From NCBI GenBank assembly GCA_030263295.1, contig SZOS01000010.1, positions 1 through 64,000 on the forward strand: a stretch of 64,000 nt of DNA. The letters run 5' to 3'. Source of the stretch: Dokdonella_A sp014338185 (GTDB lineage Bacteria > Pseudomonadota > Gammaproteobacteria > Xanthomonadales > Rhodanobacteraceae). Positions 32,135-42,329 of the stretch are shown piece after piece. A program made the translations under genes and the position numbers. Every line of letters starts with the position of its first letter. Position 1 is the stretch's first letter. The notes beneath the pieces were generated by a model. It saw nothing but the letters and a program-made list of their open reading frames with translations, ran no database searches and was not told where the DNA came from.

Positions 32135-33013
32135 TCAGTGGCGCGTGGCCGTGCCGGCGCCATCGGCCGCGAACAGCGCGTCGATGTCGGCCGGGTCGAA
32201 CACGTAACGGCGGTTGCAGAACTCGCAGTCCACCTGCACCGAGCCCTGCTCGGCCAGCGCCGCGGCGCACTCGGCCCGACCGAGCGAATGCAGCATGTCG
32301 CCCACGCGCTCGCGCGAGCAGCTGCAGCGGAACGCCAGCGGGTGCGCACCCTGCAGGCGCACGCCATCCTCATGGAACAGGCGCAGCAGCAGCGTGTCCA
32401 CCGGGGTGTCCAGCAGCTCATCCTCGCCAAGTGTGGCCAGCAGGTGCTGCACGCGGTTCCAGCCATCGGGATCGGTGCCGAGGCGATGCCCGCCGCCGCC
32501 GGCCAGCTGCTGCACGAGCAGACCGGCGCAGCGATCGCCGGCCTGTGCCAGCACGATGCGCGTGGGCAGTTGCTCGGAGCGGGTGAAATACCGCTCGAAC
32601 GCACCCGCCAGTTCGCCGCCCTCCACCGGTACCACGCCCTGGTAGCGCGTCCGGGTCGCGTGATTGTCGATGGTGATGGCCATGCGCGCGGCCTGGTCGA
32701 GGCGGATCGCGGCCTGCGGCACCGCGCCGTCCCAGCGTGCGATGCCGCGCACGTGGCCGTCGTGCGTGCATTCGGCGAACAGCAGCTTGAGCGCGCCGCT
32801 GTCCTGCACCTGCACCGAGAACTTGCCGTCGAACTTGAGCGCGCTCGTGAACAGGGCGCTGGCCGCCAGCGCCTGGCCGAGCAGCACGCCCAGCGCGCCG
32901 CCGTAGTCGCCGTGCGCGCGCAGCTCGCGCCAGGCGCCGTCGAGGCGCACGTGGGCGCCGCGCACATCGGCGCGTTCGAGCTGGAAGCGGGACAGGGCGT
33001 CGGTGGCTGGCAT
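32135..33013 (-). CDS. hslO: Redox-regulated chaperone Hsp33
   Basis: Cytoplasmic holdase activated by oxidation. The 292-aa protein carries the zinc-binding C-terminal cysteine module CSC (in FRCSCSRERV) and CEFC (in QVDCEFCNRR), about 30 residues apart, which releases zinc and forms disulfides under oxidative and heat stress. The N-terminal core contains GDYGGALGVLLGQALAASAL and GRxRYQG-like TRTRYQGVVP. The start ATG at 33013 was chosen over one seven codons upstream. The DUF985 gene follows immediately; mfd lies 86 bp upstream on the same strand. Confidence 0.95.
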   Translation of the reverse strand: MPATDALSRFQLERADVRGAHVRLDGAWRELRAHGDYGGALGVLLGQALAASALFTSALKFDGKFSVQVQDSGALKLLFAECTHDGHVRGIARWDGAVPQAAIRLDQAARMAITIDNHATRTRYQGVVPVEGGELAGAFERYFTRSEQLPTRIVLAQAGDRCAGLLVQQLAGGGGHRLGTDPDGWNRVQHLLATLGEDELLDTPVDTLLLRLFHEDGVRLQGAHPLAFRCSCSRERVGDMLHSLGRAECAAALAEQGSVQVDCEFCNRRYVFDPADIDALFAADGAGTATRH

Positions 33014-33099
33014 GGCGCGGGATCGGGGTGGCACGCGGGATTGTCGCAGGTCAGCGCCGCGTCGGCAGGCGGCGGGCCGAGGGCAGGGCCGCGCGCACC

Positions 33100-36000
33100 T
33101 CAGGCCGCCAGGCGCGCACCCAGCGTGCGCAACAGGTCGTGGGCGGCGCGCAGGCGCTCGCTGGTACCCTCCAGCGGCAGCTTGAGGCGCAGCTTGTCCG
33201 GACCGTCGAGCGCGTATACGCGCGGCTGGCGCTGGATCAGGCCGATCACGGTCAGCGGCTCGATCGCGGGTTGCGGGCCAAACAGCACGCGGCCGCCCTG
33301 CGCGCCCAGTTCGAGCTTGCGGATGCCCAGCGCGGTGGCGGCGAGCTTGAGCGTGGTCACGGTGAACAGGTGCTTGACCGGATCGGGCAGCAGGCCGAAG
33401 CGATCGATCATCTCCACCTGCAGTTCACGCAGCTGGGCCTCGTCGCGCGCGCTGGCAATGCGCTTGTACAGCGTCAGGCGCGCGTTGACATCGGGCAGGT
33501 AATCGTCGGGGATGAGCGCGGGGATGTTGAGCACGATCTCGGCCTCGCCCGCGTCGGTCAGCTCGAAATCGGCCACCTGGCCCGACTTGAGCGCGCGCAC
33601 CGCGCGGTCGAGCATCTCCGAGTACAGCGCGAAGCCGACTTCCTCGATCTGGCCCGATTGCTCCTCGCCGAGCAGTTCGCCGGCGCCACGAATCTCCAGG
33701 TCGTGGGTCGCGAGCGTGAAGCCGGCGCCGAGTTCGTCGAGCGAGGCCAACGCCTGCAGGCGCTTGTCGGCGTCGGCGGTGATGTTGCGTGCGTCGGGCA
33801 CCATGAGGTAGGCGTAGGCGCGGTGGTGCGAACGGCCCACGCGCCCGCGCAGCTGATGCAGCTGCGCCAGGCCGAAGCGGTCGGCGCGGTTGATGATGAT
33901 GGTGTTGGCGCTGGGCACGTCGATGCCCGATTCGATGATCGTGGTGGCCACCAGCACGTTGAAGCGCTGGCGGTAGAAGTCGAGCATGATCTGCTCGAGT
34001 TCCTTGTCGGGCATCTGGCCGTGGGCATGGCGGATGCGCGCCTCCGGCAGCAATTCGTGCAGTTCGCGCGCGGTCTTCTCGATCGTGGCCACATCGTTGT
34101 GCACGAAGTACACCTGGCCGCCGCGCGCATGCTCGCGCTGCATGGCCTCGCGCACGGTGGCCGCGTCCCATGGCCCGACGAAGGTCTGCACCGCGAGCCG
34201 GTTGGCCGGTGGCGTGGCGATGATCGACAGGTCGCGCAGGCCCGCCATCGCCATGTTGAGGGTGCGCGGGATCGGCGTGGCGGTGAGCGTGAGCACGTCG
34301 ACTTCGGCGCGCAGCTTCTTCAGCGCTTCCTTGTGGCGCACGCCGAAGCGCTGTTCCTCGTCGATGATGACCAGGCCAAGGTCCTTGAAGCGCACGTCGC
34401 GCTGCACCAGTTTGTGGGTGCCGATCATCACGTCGCCTTCGCCGGCGGCCAGCCGCGCCAGCGCGGCCTGCATTTCCGCCGGTGTCTTGAAGCGCGACAG
34501 CACCTCGACGCGGATCGGCCAATCGGCAAAGCGGTCGCGGAAGTTCTGGTAGTGCTGCTGCACCAGCAGCGTGGTCGGCGCGAGCACCGCCACCTGCTTG
34601 CCGGCGGTGGCCGCGGCGAATGCCGCGCGCAGCGCGACTTCGGTCTTGCCGAAGCCGACATCGCCGCACACCACCCGGTCCATCGGCCGTGCCGAGGCGA
34701 GGTCGTCGAGCACCGCCGCGATCGCGCTGCTCTGGTCGGGCGTCTCCTCGAACGGGAAGCTGGCGCCGAATTGCTCCACCAGCGCGCGATCGACCGGCAA
34801 GGCCACGCCACGGCGCGCCTCGCGCTGGGCATGGATCGCAAGCAGTTCGGCCGCGGCGTCGCGCACCTTGGCAGCGGCCTTGCGCCGTGCGCGCTCCCAT
34901 GCATCGCCGCCGAGCGCGTGCAGCGGCGCCTGCTCGGGCACGCTGCCCGAGTAGCGCGAGACCAGGTGCAGTTGCGCGACCGGCACGTACAGCTTGTCGC
35001 CACGCGCGTATTCGATCGCCAGGAATTCGGCCTGGGTACCGCCCACGTCGAGCTTGACCAGGCCTTGGTAGCGGCCCACGCCATGGTCGACGTGCACGAT
35101 CGGCGCGCCCGGCGACAGTTCCGACAGGTCGCGCAGCACCGCTTCGGGATCGCGTGCCGCGCGCCGCCGCCGCCGCGCCTGGCGCGCGCGTTCGCCGGAC
35201 AGCTCGCGTTCGGTGAGCACGGTGAGCTGCGCGCCATCGAGCGCGAAGCCGGTTTCCAGCGGCGCCACCGTGATCGCCAGCGGCGCGGCGCCCGGCCCGC
35301 CAGCTGCGAACGCCTGCCACGAGGGCAGCGTGGCCGGCTGCAGGCCCGCGCCCGCGAGCTGTTCGATGAGCGCCTCGCGCCGGCCCGGCGAATCCACCGT
35401 GAGCAGCACGCGGCCCGGATAGGCGGCGAGGAACCCACGCAGTGCCGCGGCGGGCGCCTCGCCCTTGCGCGTGAGCGGCAGCAAGGGCGCGGGTTGGGTG
35501 CCCAGCGCCAGCGCGTGCGGGTGGCCGCCGGCGCTGACGAAGTCGGCACGCAGCACGCCATTGAGCCGCTCGCGCAACTGCTGTGGCGACAGGTACAGCT
35601 CGGTCGGCGGCAGCAGTGGGCGCTCGACGTCGTGGGCGCGTTGCTCGTAGCGCTGCGCGGTGTGCGTCCAGAACGCGTCGCTGGCTTCCAGCGCGCCGGC
35701 GCCGATCACGAACAGCGCCGGTTCGGGCAGGTAGTCGAACAGCGTCTCGGTGTGCTCGAAGAACAGCGGCAGGTAGTACTCGATGCCCGCGGGCGCGCCG
35801 CCTTCCTTGATGTCCTGGTACAGCGGGCAGCGCCGCGGATCGATCGGGAAGCGTTCGCGCAGCGTGTTGCGGAAGGCCTTGGCCGATTCCTCGGTGAGCG
35901 GGAACTCGCGCGCCGGCAGCAGCCGCACGGCATCGACCTTGTGGTCGGAGCGCTGGGTGTCCGGGTCGAAGCTGCGGATCGATTCGATGTCCTCGTCGAA

Positions 36001-36561
36001 CAGCTCGATGCGGTAGGGCACGGGACTGCCCATCGGGTACAGGTCGAGCAGCGCGCCGCGGATCGCGAAGTCGCCCGGCTCGTTGACTTGCGGCACGTTG
36101 CGGTAGCCGGCCGCCGCGAGGCGGCGCTGTTCGCTGCCCAGGTCGAGGCGCTCGCCCACGCGCAGTATCAGGCTCGAACCGGCCACGTAGCTGCGCGGCG
36201 CCAGCCGCTGCATCAAGGTCGCCACCGGCACCACCAGCACGCCGCGCCGCAGCGTGGGCAGGCGGTACAGCGTCGCCACGCGCTGCGACACGATCTCGGC
36301 GTGCGGCGAGAACAGATCCCACGGCAGGGTCTCCCAGTCCGGGAACTGCAGCACCTCGGTGTCGCTGCCCGCGAACACCGCGATCTCGGCTTCGAGCTCA
36401 TGCGCGGCATGGGTGTCGCGCGTGACCACCACCACGAGGCTGGCGTGGTCGCGTCCGGCCTGCGCCAGCGCCAGCGCGAGCGCCGAGCCGTGCGGCTCGA
36501 CCCAGTAGCGGCGCTGCTTGCTGGAGGCGGGAAGCGGAAGCTGGATCAGAGGAGAAGCCAT
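33100..36561 (-). CDS. mfd: Transcription-repair coupling factor Mfd
   Basis: A 1153-aa ATP-dependent translocase that removes RNA polymerase stalled at DNA lesions and recruits UvrA. The order of domains is normal: UvrB-like N-terminal region (LVVVVTRDTHAAHEL, WETLPWDLFSPH), CarD-like RNA-polymerase interaction domain (VHVDHGVGRYQGLVKL), RecG-like helicase with Walker A GDVGFGKTEVAL and Walker B IIDEEQRFGVRHKE, motif VI region GRVGRSHHRAYAY, and a C-terminal TRCF domain. E. coli Mfd has 1148 residues. The very long frames on the opposite strand are GC-rich shadows of this gene. Confidence 0.98.
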   Translation of the reverse strand: MASPLIQLPLPASSKQRRYWVEPHGSALALALAQAGRDHASLVVVVTRDTHAAHELEAEIAVFAGSDTEVLQFPDWETLPWDLFSPHAEIVSQRVATLYRLPTLRRGVLVVPVATLMQRLAPRSYVAGSSLILRVGERLDLGSEQRRLAAAGYRNVPQVNEPGDFAIRGALLDLYPMGSPVPYRIELFDEDIESIRSFDPDTQRSDHKVDAVRLLPAREFPLTEESAKAFRNTLRERFPIDPRRCPLYQDIKEGGAPAGIEYYLPLFFEHTETLFDYLPEPALFVIGAGALEASDAFWTHTAQRYEQRAHDVERPLLPPTELYLSPQQLRERLNGVLRADFVSAGGHPHALALGTQPAPLLPLTRKGEAPAAALRGFLAAYPGRVLLTVDSPGRREALIEQLAGAGLQPATLPSWQAFAAGGPGAAPLAITVAPLETGFALDGAQLTVLTERELSGERARQARRRRRAARDPEAVLRDLSELSPGAPIVHVDHGVGRYQGLVKLDVGGTQAEFLAIEYARGDKLYVPVAQLHLVSRYSGSVPEQAPLHALGGDAWERARRKAAAKVRDAAAELLAIHAQREARRGVALPVDRALVEQFGASFPFEETPDQSSAIAAVLDDLASARPMDRVVCGDVGFGKTEVALRAAFAAATAGKQVAVLAPTTLLVQQHYQNFRDRFADWPIRVEVLSRFKTPAEMQAALARLAAGEGDVMIGTHKLVQRDVRFKDLGLVIIDEEQRFGVRHKEALKKLRAEVDVLTLTATPIPRTLNMAMAGLRDLSIIATPPANRLAVQTFVGPWDAATVREAMQREHARGGQVYFVHNDVATIEKTARELHELLPEARIRHAHGQMPDKELEQIMLDFYRQRFNVLVATTIIESGIDVPSANTIIINRADRFGLAQLHQLRGRVGRSHHRAYAYLMVPDARNITADADKRLQALASLDELGAGFTLATHDLEIRGAGELLGEEQSGQIEEVGFALYSEMLDRAVRALKSGQVADFELTDAGEAEIVLNIPALIPDDYLPDVNARLTLYKRIASARDEAQLRELQVEMIDRFGLLPDPVKHLFTVTTLKLAATALGIRKLELGAQGGRVLFGPQPAIEPLTVIGLIQRQPRVYALDGPDKLRLKLPLEGTSERLRAAHDLLRTLGARLAA

Positions 36562-36815
36562 CGGACGGTTGCCGCACGCGGACCGGCGCGGCAGGTGGGC
36601 GCGTGGAAACCGCGCATTCTAGCAGCCGCACGTGGGATGGCCCCGTACGTGACATGACGCGTGCGACCAGTGCCGCACGATGCCGGGACAACCTGATGCA
36701 AGGGCGCACCGCGGCCGCGGCCGGCTTTACCGCACATTTACGCCCGTCATCCCGAAGCCGTCGGCTGGATCGGCGAAAATGACGCCGGATGTGATGAGCG
36801 GGGAGTGGACAGGAC

Positions 36816-37940
36816 ATGCAGTCCAGACACGCGTGGCTGTGCGGCGTGGTGATCGCGGGGTGGGTACTGGCGGGATGTTCGCGCCAGGCGCCGCCGCCCG
36901 CGGCCATGGCGGTGCCGGTCACGGTCACGCGCGCGGTCGCGCGCGACATGCCGATCGTGGTCGCCGCACCGGGTACGGTCGAGGCGATCAATGCGGTGGC
37001 GGTCAAGTCGCTGGTGGAGGGCCAGCTGCTCGAATCGCTCGTGCAGGACGGTGCCGACGTGCAGGCCGGCCAGCTCATGTTCCGCATCGATCCGCGGCCC
37101 GCGCAGGCGGCGCTGCAGCAGGCCGAGGCGGCGCTGGCCAAGGACCGGGCGACGCTGGAGCAGGCGCGCTCGCAGGTCGAGCGCTATCGCGACGTGGCCG
37201 CCAAGGGCTACGTGTCGGCCGACCAGATGGAGCAGTACCGCACCAACCTGGGCGTGGCGCAGGCGGCGGTGAAGCTGGACGAGGCCAATGTCGAGGCCGC
37301 GCGCCTCAGCCTGGACTACACCCGGATCCGAGCCCCCATCAGCGGCCGGCTTGGCCGCATCCAGATCCGTCCGGGCAACCTGGTCAAGGCCAATGACGCC
37401 AACGCGCTGGTGGTGATCAACCAGATCGAGCCGATCTACGTGAACTTCGCCCTGCCGGGCAGCCATGTCGGGCGCGTGCTCGCGGCGCAGCAGGCCGGGC
37501 CGCTGGCGGTGCGCGCGAACGTGATCGGCGTGGCGCAGCCGCTGCAAGGCCGCCTCGCCTTCGTCGACAACACGGTCGACAGTGCCACCGGCACGATCCG
37601 CCTGCGTGGCGAGTTCGCCAACGACGGCCACGCGCTGTGGCCGGGCCAGTTGGTCAGTGTCGAGCTCACGCTCGGCCACGATGCCCATGCGGTGGTGCTG
37701 CCCGACAAGGCCGTGCAGAACGGTCCGCAGGGCAGCTACGTGTACCGCGTGCAGGATGACCGCCGCGCGCAGATGCGCGCGGTCAGCGTGGCGCGCGTGC
37801 AGGCCGGGCTCGCGGTCATCGACAGCGGTGTCGCGGCCGGCGACCTCGTGGTGCTCGACGGCCAGTCGCGCGTGCACGACGGCAGCGCGCTGCGCTTCGA
37901 GGAGACCGCGCCGGCGGCCACGACGGACGGCGCGCCGTGA
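36816..37940 (+). CDS. RND efflux periplasmic adaptor (MdtA-like lipoprotein)
   Basis: A 374-aa membrane fusion protein linking an RND pump to an outer-membrane channel. It has a lipoprotein signal with lipobox LAGC (Cys 21). The lipoyl/barrel-sandwich halves are GTVEAINAVAVKSLVEGQLL and YTRIRAPISGRLGRIQIRPGN; the helical hairpin lies between them (AALQQAEAALAKDRATLEQA). The MdtA-type LPDKAVQNGPQGSYVY stretch follows. The pump gene overlaps its stop by four bases (GTGA). No TolC-type gene is adjacent. It is divergent from mfd with a 254-bp gap in which no clear regulator site is seen. Confidence 0.93.
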   Translation: MQSRHAWLCGVVIAGWVLAGCSRQAPPPAAMAVPVTVTRAVARDMPIVVAAPGTVEAINAVAVKSLVEGQLLESLVQDGADVQAGQLMFRIDPRPAQAALQQAEAALAKDRATLEQARSQVERYRDVAAKGYVSADQMEQYRTNLGVAQAAVKLDEANVEAARLSLDYTRIRAPISGRLGRIQIRPGNLVKANDANALVVINQIEPIYVNFALPGSHVGRVLAAQQAGPLAVRANVIGVAQPLQGRLAFVDNTVDSATGTIRLRGEFANDGHALWPGQLVSVELTLGHDAHAVVLPDKAVQNGPQGSYVYRVQDDRRAQMRAVSVARVQAGLAVIDSGVAAGDLVVLDGQSRVHDGSALRFEETAPAATTDGAP

Positions 37941-40900
37941 ACATCTCGGCGCTGTTCGTGCGCCGCCCGGTCATGACCACGCTGGTGATGGTCGGCATCC
38001 TCGTGTTCGGCATCGTCGGCTATCGCGCCTTGCCGGTGGCCTCGCTGCCCAATGTGGATTTTCCCACGATCTCGGTCAATGCGAGCCTGCCGGGCGCCTC
38101 GCCCGAGACCATGGCCGCGGCGGTGGCGACGCCGCTGGAGAAGCAGTTCTCGACGATCCCCGCGATCGACTCGATGACCTCGCAGAGCTCGCTCGGCTCC
38201 ACCAACATCACGCTGCAGTTCGCGCTCGACCGCGACATCGACGCGGCCGCGCAGGATGTGCAGGCGGCGATTTCCTCGGCGCTGCGCCAGTTGCCGCCGC
38301 AGATGACCTCGCCACCGACGCTGCGCAAGGTCAACCCGGCCGATTCGCCGATCTTCTTCATCGCCTTCACCTCGACCACGCTGCGCCTGTCCGCGCTCAA
38401 CGAGTACGCCGAGAACACGCTCGCGCAGCGCATCTCGATGGTTGCTGGCGTGGCCCAGGTCAACGTATGGGGCTCGCAGAAGTACGCGGTGCGCATCGAC
38501 CTGGATCCGCACGCACTGGCCGCGCGCGGGCTGGGCATCGATGCGGTGGCCGGCGCGGTCGGGCGCGGCAACGTCAACCTGCCCACCGGCACGCTGTACG
38601 GGCCCGACCGCATCTACAACGTGATGGTGGACGGCCAGATCCATGACGCGGCCGCCTTCGGCGAGCTCATCGTGAGCTATCGCGATGGCGCACCGGTGCG
38701 GCTCAAGGATGTCGCCAACGTCTACGATGGCGTGCAGAACGACAAGGGCGGTGCGCTGCTCAACGGCGAACGCGGCATCGTGCTCGCGGTGCAGAAGCAG
38801 CCCGGCGCCAACACGATCGCGGTGGTCGACGACATCCGCGCATTGCTGCCGGCGTTCCAGCGCACGCTGCCGGCTGGCGCCAAGCTGGAGGTGATCTACG
38901 ACCGTTCGCAGAGCATCCGCGAGTCGGTCGACGAGGTGAAGTTCAGCCTCATGCTCGCGCTGGCGCTGGTGGTGCTGGTGATCTTCCTGTTCCTGCGCAA
39001 CCTGTCGGCCACCGTGATCCCGTCACTGGCGCTGCCGATGTCGATCGTGGGCACCTTCGCGGTGATGTATGCGTTCGGCTTTTCGATCGACAACCTGTCG
39101 CTGATGGCGCTCACGCTCGCGGTCGGGTTCGTGGTGGACGATGCGATCGTGATGCTCGAGAACATCGCCCGCCACATGGAAATGGGCAAGGACCGCTTGC
39201 GCGCGACGTTGGACGGTGCGCGCGAGGTCGGTTTCACGATCGTGTCGATGACCCTGTCGCTGGCCGCGGTGTTCATCCCCGTGGTGTTCATGGGCGGCAT
39301 CATCGGGCGCCTGCTGCGCGAGTTCGCGGTGACGATCGTCGCGGCGGTGCTGGTGTCGGGGCTGGTGTCGCTCACGCTCACGCCGATGCTGTGCAGCCGC
39401 TGGCTCAAGGCGCCGCAATCGGTCCGCCATGGCCGGCTGTACCAGTGGAGCGAGCGCGCCTACGAGCGCGTGCAGCACGGCTACCGCGTCACGCTGGAGG
39501 CGTGCGTGCGGCATGCGCGCATCGTGCTCGGCCTGTTCCTCGCGCTGGTGCTCGCCACCGGCGTGCTCATCGTGCAGGTGCCCAAGGGCTTCCTGCCCAA
39601 CGACGACACCGGGCAGATCTTCGTGTCGGTGGAAGGCGCGCAGGACATCGGCTTCGAGGCGATGCTGGAGAAGCAGCGCGCCGCGATCGACATCATCCGC
39701 GCCGATCCCAACGTCGCCTTCGTGATGGCGTTCGTGGGCGCCGGCTATGGCGGCGGCACGCTCAACCGCGGCCGCCTCATCGTCAACCTCAAACCGATGG
39801 GCGAACGGCTGGGCGCGGATGCGGTGGTGCAGGGCCTGCGTCCCAAGCTGCAGGGCATCGCGGGCCTGCAGGCGTTTCCACAGAACCTGCCGCTGATCCG
39901 CATCGGCGGCCGGCCGACCAACAACGTGTACCAGTTCGCGTTGCAGGATACCGACACGCGCCAGCTGTTCGAGTGGACGCCCAGAGTGGTCGAGGCATTG
40001 GCGCGCGAGCGCGGCTTCCTCGACGTGAGCAGCGACATGCTCATCGCCAACCCGCAGCTGGACGTGACGATCGACCGCGACGCGGCGGCAGCCTACGGCG
40101 TGACGCCGCAGGCGATCGAGAACGCGCTGTACTACGCCTTCGGGCCGGCCCAGGTGTCGACGATCTACACCGACTCGGACCAGTTCTGGGTGCTCATGCG
40201 CATCGATCCCGCGCGGCAGGCCGATCCGGACGTGCTGTCCTCGATCCATCTGAGCCCGACGCTGCCGCCGGACGGCAACGCCTCCGCGCCGCCGTCGGCG
40301 CAACTGGTGCCGCTGTCGGCGGTGACGCGCACCGGGAAGTCGGTGGGCGCCGCGACCATCAACCACCTCGGGCAGGTGCCAGCGACCACGGTCTCGTTCG
40401 ATCTGGCGCCAGGCGTGGCGCTGAGCGATGCGGTCGCCACGATCGATCGGGTGGTGGCCGAGCTCAAGCTGCCCGACACCATGAGCGCTTCGCTGCAGGG
40501 CACCGCGCAGTCATTCCAGGATTCGGTTGCGGGCATGGGCATGCTGTTGCTGCTGGCGGTGTTCGTGATCTATCTCGTGCTGGGCATCCTCTACGAGAGC
40601 TTCATCCACCCGCTCACGATCCTGTCGGGCCTGCCCACTGCGGTGTTCGGCGCCTTGCTCACGCTCATGCTGTTCGGGCGCGAGCTCGACCTGTACGGCG
40701 CGGTCGGGCTGATCATGCTCATCGGCATCGTCAAGAAGAACGCGATCATGATGATCGACTTCGCGCTCGACCGGCAGCGCGAGGGTGTGCCGGCTGCGCG
40801 CGCGATCGTCGATGCGAGCGTGGTGCGCTTCCGTCCGATCATGATGACCACGTTCGCGGCGCTCATGGGCACTCTGCCGATCGCACTCGGCGTGGGCGCG

Positions 40901-41062
40901 GGTGCGGAAGCGCGCCGACCGCTCGGCCTGGCCGTGGTCGGCGGCCTCGTCACCTCGCAGCTGCTCACGCTGTACATCACGCCGGTGATCTACCTGTACT
41001 TCGAGCGCCTGCAGCAACGCCTGCGGCACCGGAGCGGCTCAGTGCCGGCGCAGGCGGCGTGA
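37937..41062 (+). CDS. RND multidrug efflux permease (MdtB/MdtC-like)
   Basis: A 1041-aa inner-membrane proton-driven efflux pump starting at a GTG that overlaps the adaptor stop. It shows the two-fold RND plan: a membrane helix at the N-terminus (RPVMTTLVMVGILVFGIVGY), a large periplasmic loop, then helices with the proton-relay acidic pair in VGFVVDDAIVMLENI, a second periplasmic loop and the C-terminal helix set (LIMLIGIVKKNAIMMIDFAL). The sequences resemble the MdtB/MdtC/MuxB group, but only one permease gene is present, so it probably works as a homotrimer. Its last 24 bases overlap the convergent GNAT gene. Confidence 0.95.
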   Translation: MNISALFVRRPVMTTLVMVGILVFGIVGYRALPVASLPNVDFPTISVNASLPGASPETMAAAVATPLEKQFSTIPAIDSMTSQSSLGSTNITLQFALDRDIDAAAQDVQAAISSALRQLPPQMTSPPTLRKVNPADSPIFFIAFTSTTLRLSALNEYAENTLAQRISMVAGVAQVNVWGSQKYAVRIDLDPHALAARGLGIDAVAGAVGRGNVNLPTGTLYGPDRIYNVMVDGQIHDAAAFGELIVSYRDGAPVRLKDVANVYDGVQNDKGGALLNGERGIVLAVQKQPGANTIAVVDDIRALLPAFQRTLPAGAKLEVIYDRSQSIRESVDEVKFSLMLALALVVLVIFLFLRNLSATVIPSLALPMSIVGTFAVMYAFGFSIDNLSLMALTLAVGFVVDDAIVMLENIARHMEMGKDRLRATLDGAREVGFTIVSMTLSLAAVFIPVVFMGGIIGRLLREFAVTIVAAVLVSGLVSLTLTPMLCSRWLKAPQSVRHGRLYQWSERAYERVQHGYRVTLEACVRHARIVLGLFLALVLATGVLIVQVPKGFLPNDDTGQIFVSVEGAQDIGFEAMLEKQRAAIDIIRADPNVAFVMAFVGAGYGGGTLNRGRLIVNLKPMGERLGADAVVQGLRPKLQGIAGLQAFPQNLPLIRIGGRPTNNVYQFALQDTDTRQLFEWTPRVVEALARERGFLDVSSDMLIANPQLDVTIDRDAAAAYGVTPQAIENALYYAFGPAQVSTIYTDSDQFWVLMRIDPARQADPDVLSSIHLSPTLPPDGNASAPPSAQLVPLSAVTRTGKSVGAATINHLGQVPATTVSFDLAPGVALSDAVATIDRVVAELKLPDTMSASLQGTAQSFQDSVAGMGMLLLLAVFVIYLVLGILYESFIHPLTILSGLPTAVFGALLTLMLFGRELDLYGAVGLIMLIGIVKKNAIMMIDFALDRQREGVPAARAIVDASVVRFRPIMMTTFAALMGTLPIALGVGAGAEARRPLGLAVVGGLVTSQLLTLYITPVIYLYFERLQQRLRHRSGSVPAQAA

Positions 41063-41605
41063 CAGGTCCAGGCGCACGCGCACCACGCCCGGCTCGTCGA
41101 GGCAGGCTTCACGCGTGGCACCGAGCCGCCGCGAAAACTCCAGCATCTGCGTGTTCTGCGCGAGTACCGTGCCCCACAGGTGACTCAGGCCGCGGCGCCG
41201 GGCTTCGTCCACCAGCCGGCGCATGAGCGCGCGGCCGAGCCCGCGGCCGGACAGCGCCGGGTCCGTGATCACCGCGAACTCGGCGCCGCCGCCGACCGGG
41301 TCGTGGAAGAAGCGGGCCTCGCCGCGGATCTCGCCGGCGGCATCCACCACCACGTAGGCCGCGCCCAGTGCGGGGTCGACCGTGGCGAAGCGCGTGGCCG
41401 CCTCGATCGACAGCTCATTCATGCGGTGGAAGGTGCGCTGGCGCACCTGCTCGGGACTCAGGCGCTGGAACGCGCGCTGCAGCGCGGGCACGTCCTGCGG
41501 GTGGATCGCGCGCACGCGGTAGCAGGCGCCGTCGCGCGTGCGCAGTGCCCGCCCGCGCGTGGGGGCGTGTGGCAGGCGCTGCGGACGGGCGGGCGGCGTC
41601 GGCAT
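41039..41605 (-). CDS. GNAT family N-acetyltransferase
   Basis: A 188-aa acetyl-CoA dependent acetyltransferase. The acetyl-CoA pyrophosphate loop is ALSGRGLGRALM (RxxGxGxxL). It is preceded by FAVITDP (strand 4) and followed by LWGTVLAQNTQMLEFSRRLG, a motif shared with GNAT domains of protein lysine acetylases such as Pat. The substrate is unknown. The start ATG at 41605 is preferred over one 21 codons upstream because the extra residues are low-complexity. The gene converges with the RND pump gene and overlaps it tail-to-tail by 24 bases. Confidence 0.85.
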   Translation of the reverse strand: MPTPPARPQRLPHAPTRGRALRTRDGACYRVRAIHPQDVPALQRAFQRLSPEQVRQRTFHRMNELSIEAATRFATVDPALGAAYVVVDAAGEIRGEARFFHDPVGGGAEFAVITDPALSGRGLGRALMRRLVDEARRRGLSHLWGTVLAQNTQMLEFSRRLGATREACLDEPGVVRVRLDLSRRLRRH

Positions 41606-41756
41606 GGACGTCAACTGCGACCAGACGGGCCCGCGAGCATGCCACGGCGCGTCGCTGGCGTCGCGCATCGGTCATAATGGCGAGGTTGGCGGGCCGCGGG
41701 TTGGCGCGGCGCGTGACCGACGGGCAGGGGGAGACGTGGCCGCTGAACAGACCGGA

Positions 41757-42110
41757 ATGCGCGATGCCGATCTCGACGACCTGTGCGCGCGCTGGCCAGG
41801 CGCGACGCGGGCGATGAAGTGGGAAGTGGACCTGGTGTGGAGCGTGGCGGGCAAGATGTTCGCGGTGCTGTGCACGCTCGGACCCGACCGCGGCCGTCTG
41901 TCGTTCAAGGTCGAGCCCGAGCAATACGCGACCATGAGCACGCAGCCGGGCATGATGCCCGCGCCCTACACCGGCAGCATGTTCTGGATCAGCGTCACCG
42001 AGCCGGAGCGGTTTGCGACCGCCGACCTGGCCGGCTGGGTGCGCGGCTCCTACGAACTCGTGCGCGCGAGCCTGCCGCGAAAGACCCAGGATGCGCTCGA
42101 TGCGTCCTGA
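41757..42110 (+). CDS. MmcQ/YjbR family protein
   Basis: A 117-aa protein matching the YjbR/MmcQ family (CyaY-like fold, possible DNA binding). Diagnostic stretches are LCARWPGATRAMKWEVDLVW, VAGKMFAVLCTLG, LSFKVEPEQYATM and YELVRASLPRKTQ. The ATG at 41757 puts the family start at the usual distance from LCARWPG. A GTG at 41736 with GGGGGAG just upstream would add seven residues and cannot be excluded. Function is not established. Confidence 0.83.
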   Translation: MRDADLDDLCARWPGATRAMKWEVDLVWSVAGKMFAVLCTLGPDRGRLSFKVEPEQYATMSTQPGMMPAPYTGSMFWISVTEPERFATADLAGWVRGSYELVRASLPRKTQDALDAS

Positions 42111-42329
42111 TCGCCCACGAGCGTTTGCTCGCGGGGCCCGGCCGCAAACGGTCGGGCACGAAGCCGGTGCGTGGCTGTCCGCGGCGCGGCAGCGCGACCG
42201 GCGCCCGCGACGCACGCGCGAGACCACCGACTGCGCGGGCGCCGCCATGAACGCCGATCGTTGAACACGTACCCCAACGGGTAATCCAGCCGTTCCCGCA
42301 ACTTGCTTCCCACCACTGCCGCCTGCCTC

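Noticed and set aside
33028..36657. A 1209-codon open frame on the plus strand
   Set aside because: It lies fully antisense to mfd, has low-complexity His/Arg/Gln-rich translation and no family features. Long antisense frames are expected when GC at third positions is very high.
36562..36815. Operator or promoter in the mfd/RND-adaptor divergent gap
   Set aside because: Several GC-rich partial palindromes are present, but none is long enough or placed well enough to name, and there is no adjacent regulator gene to support a site.
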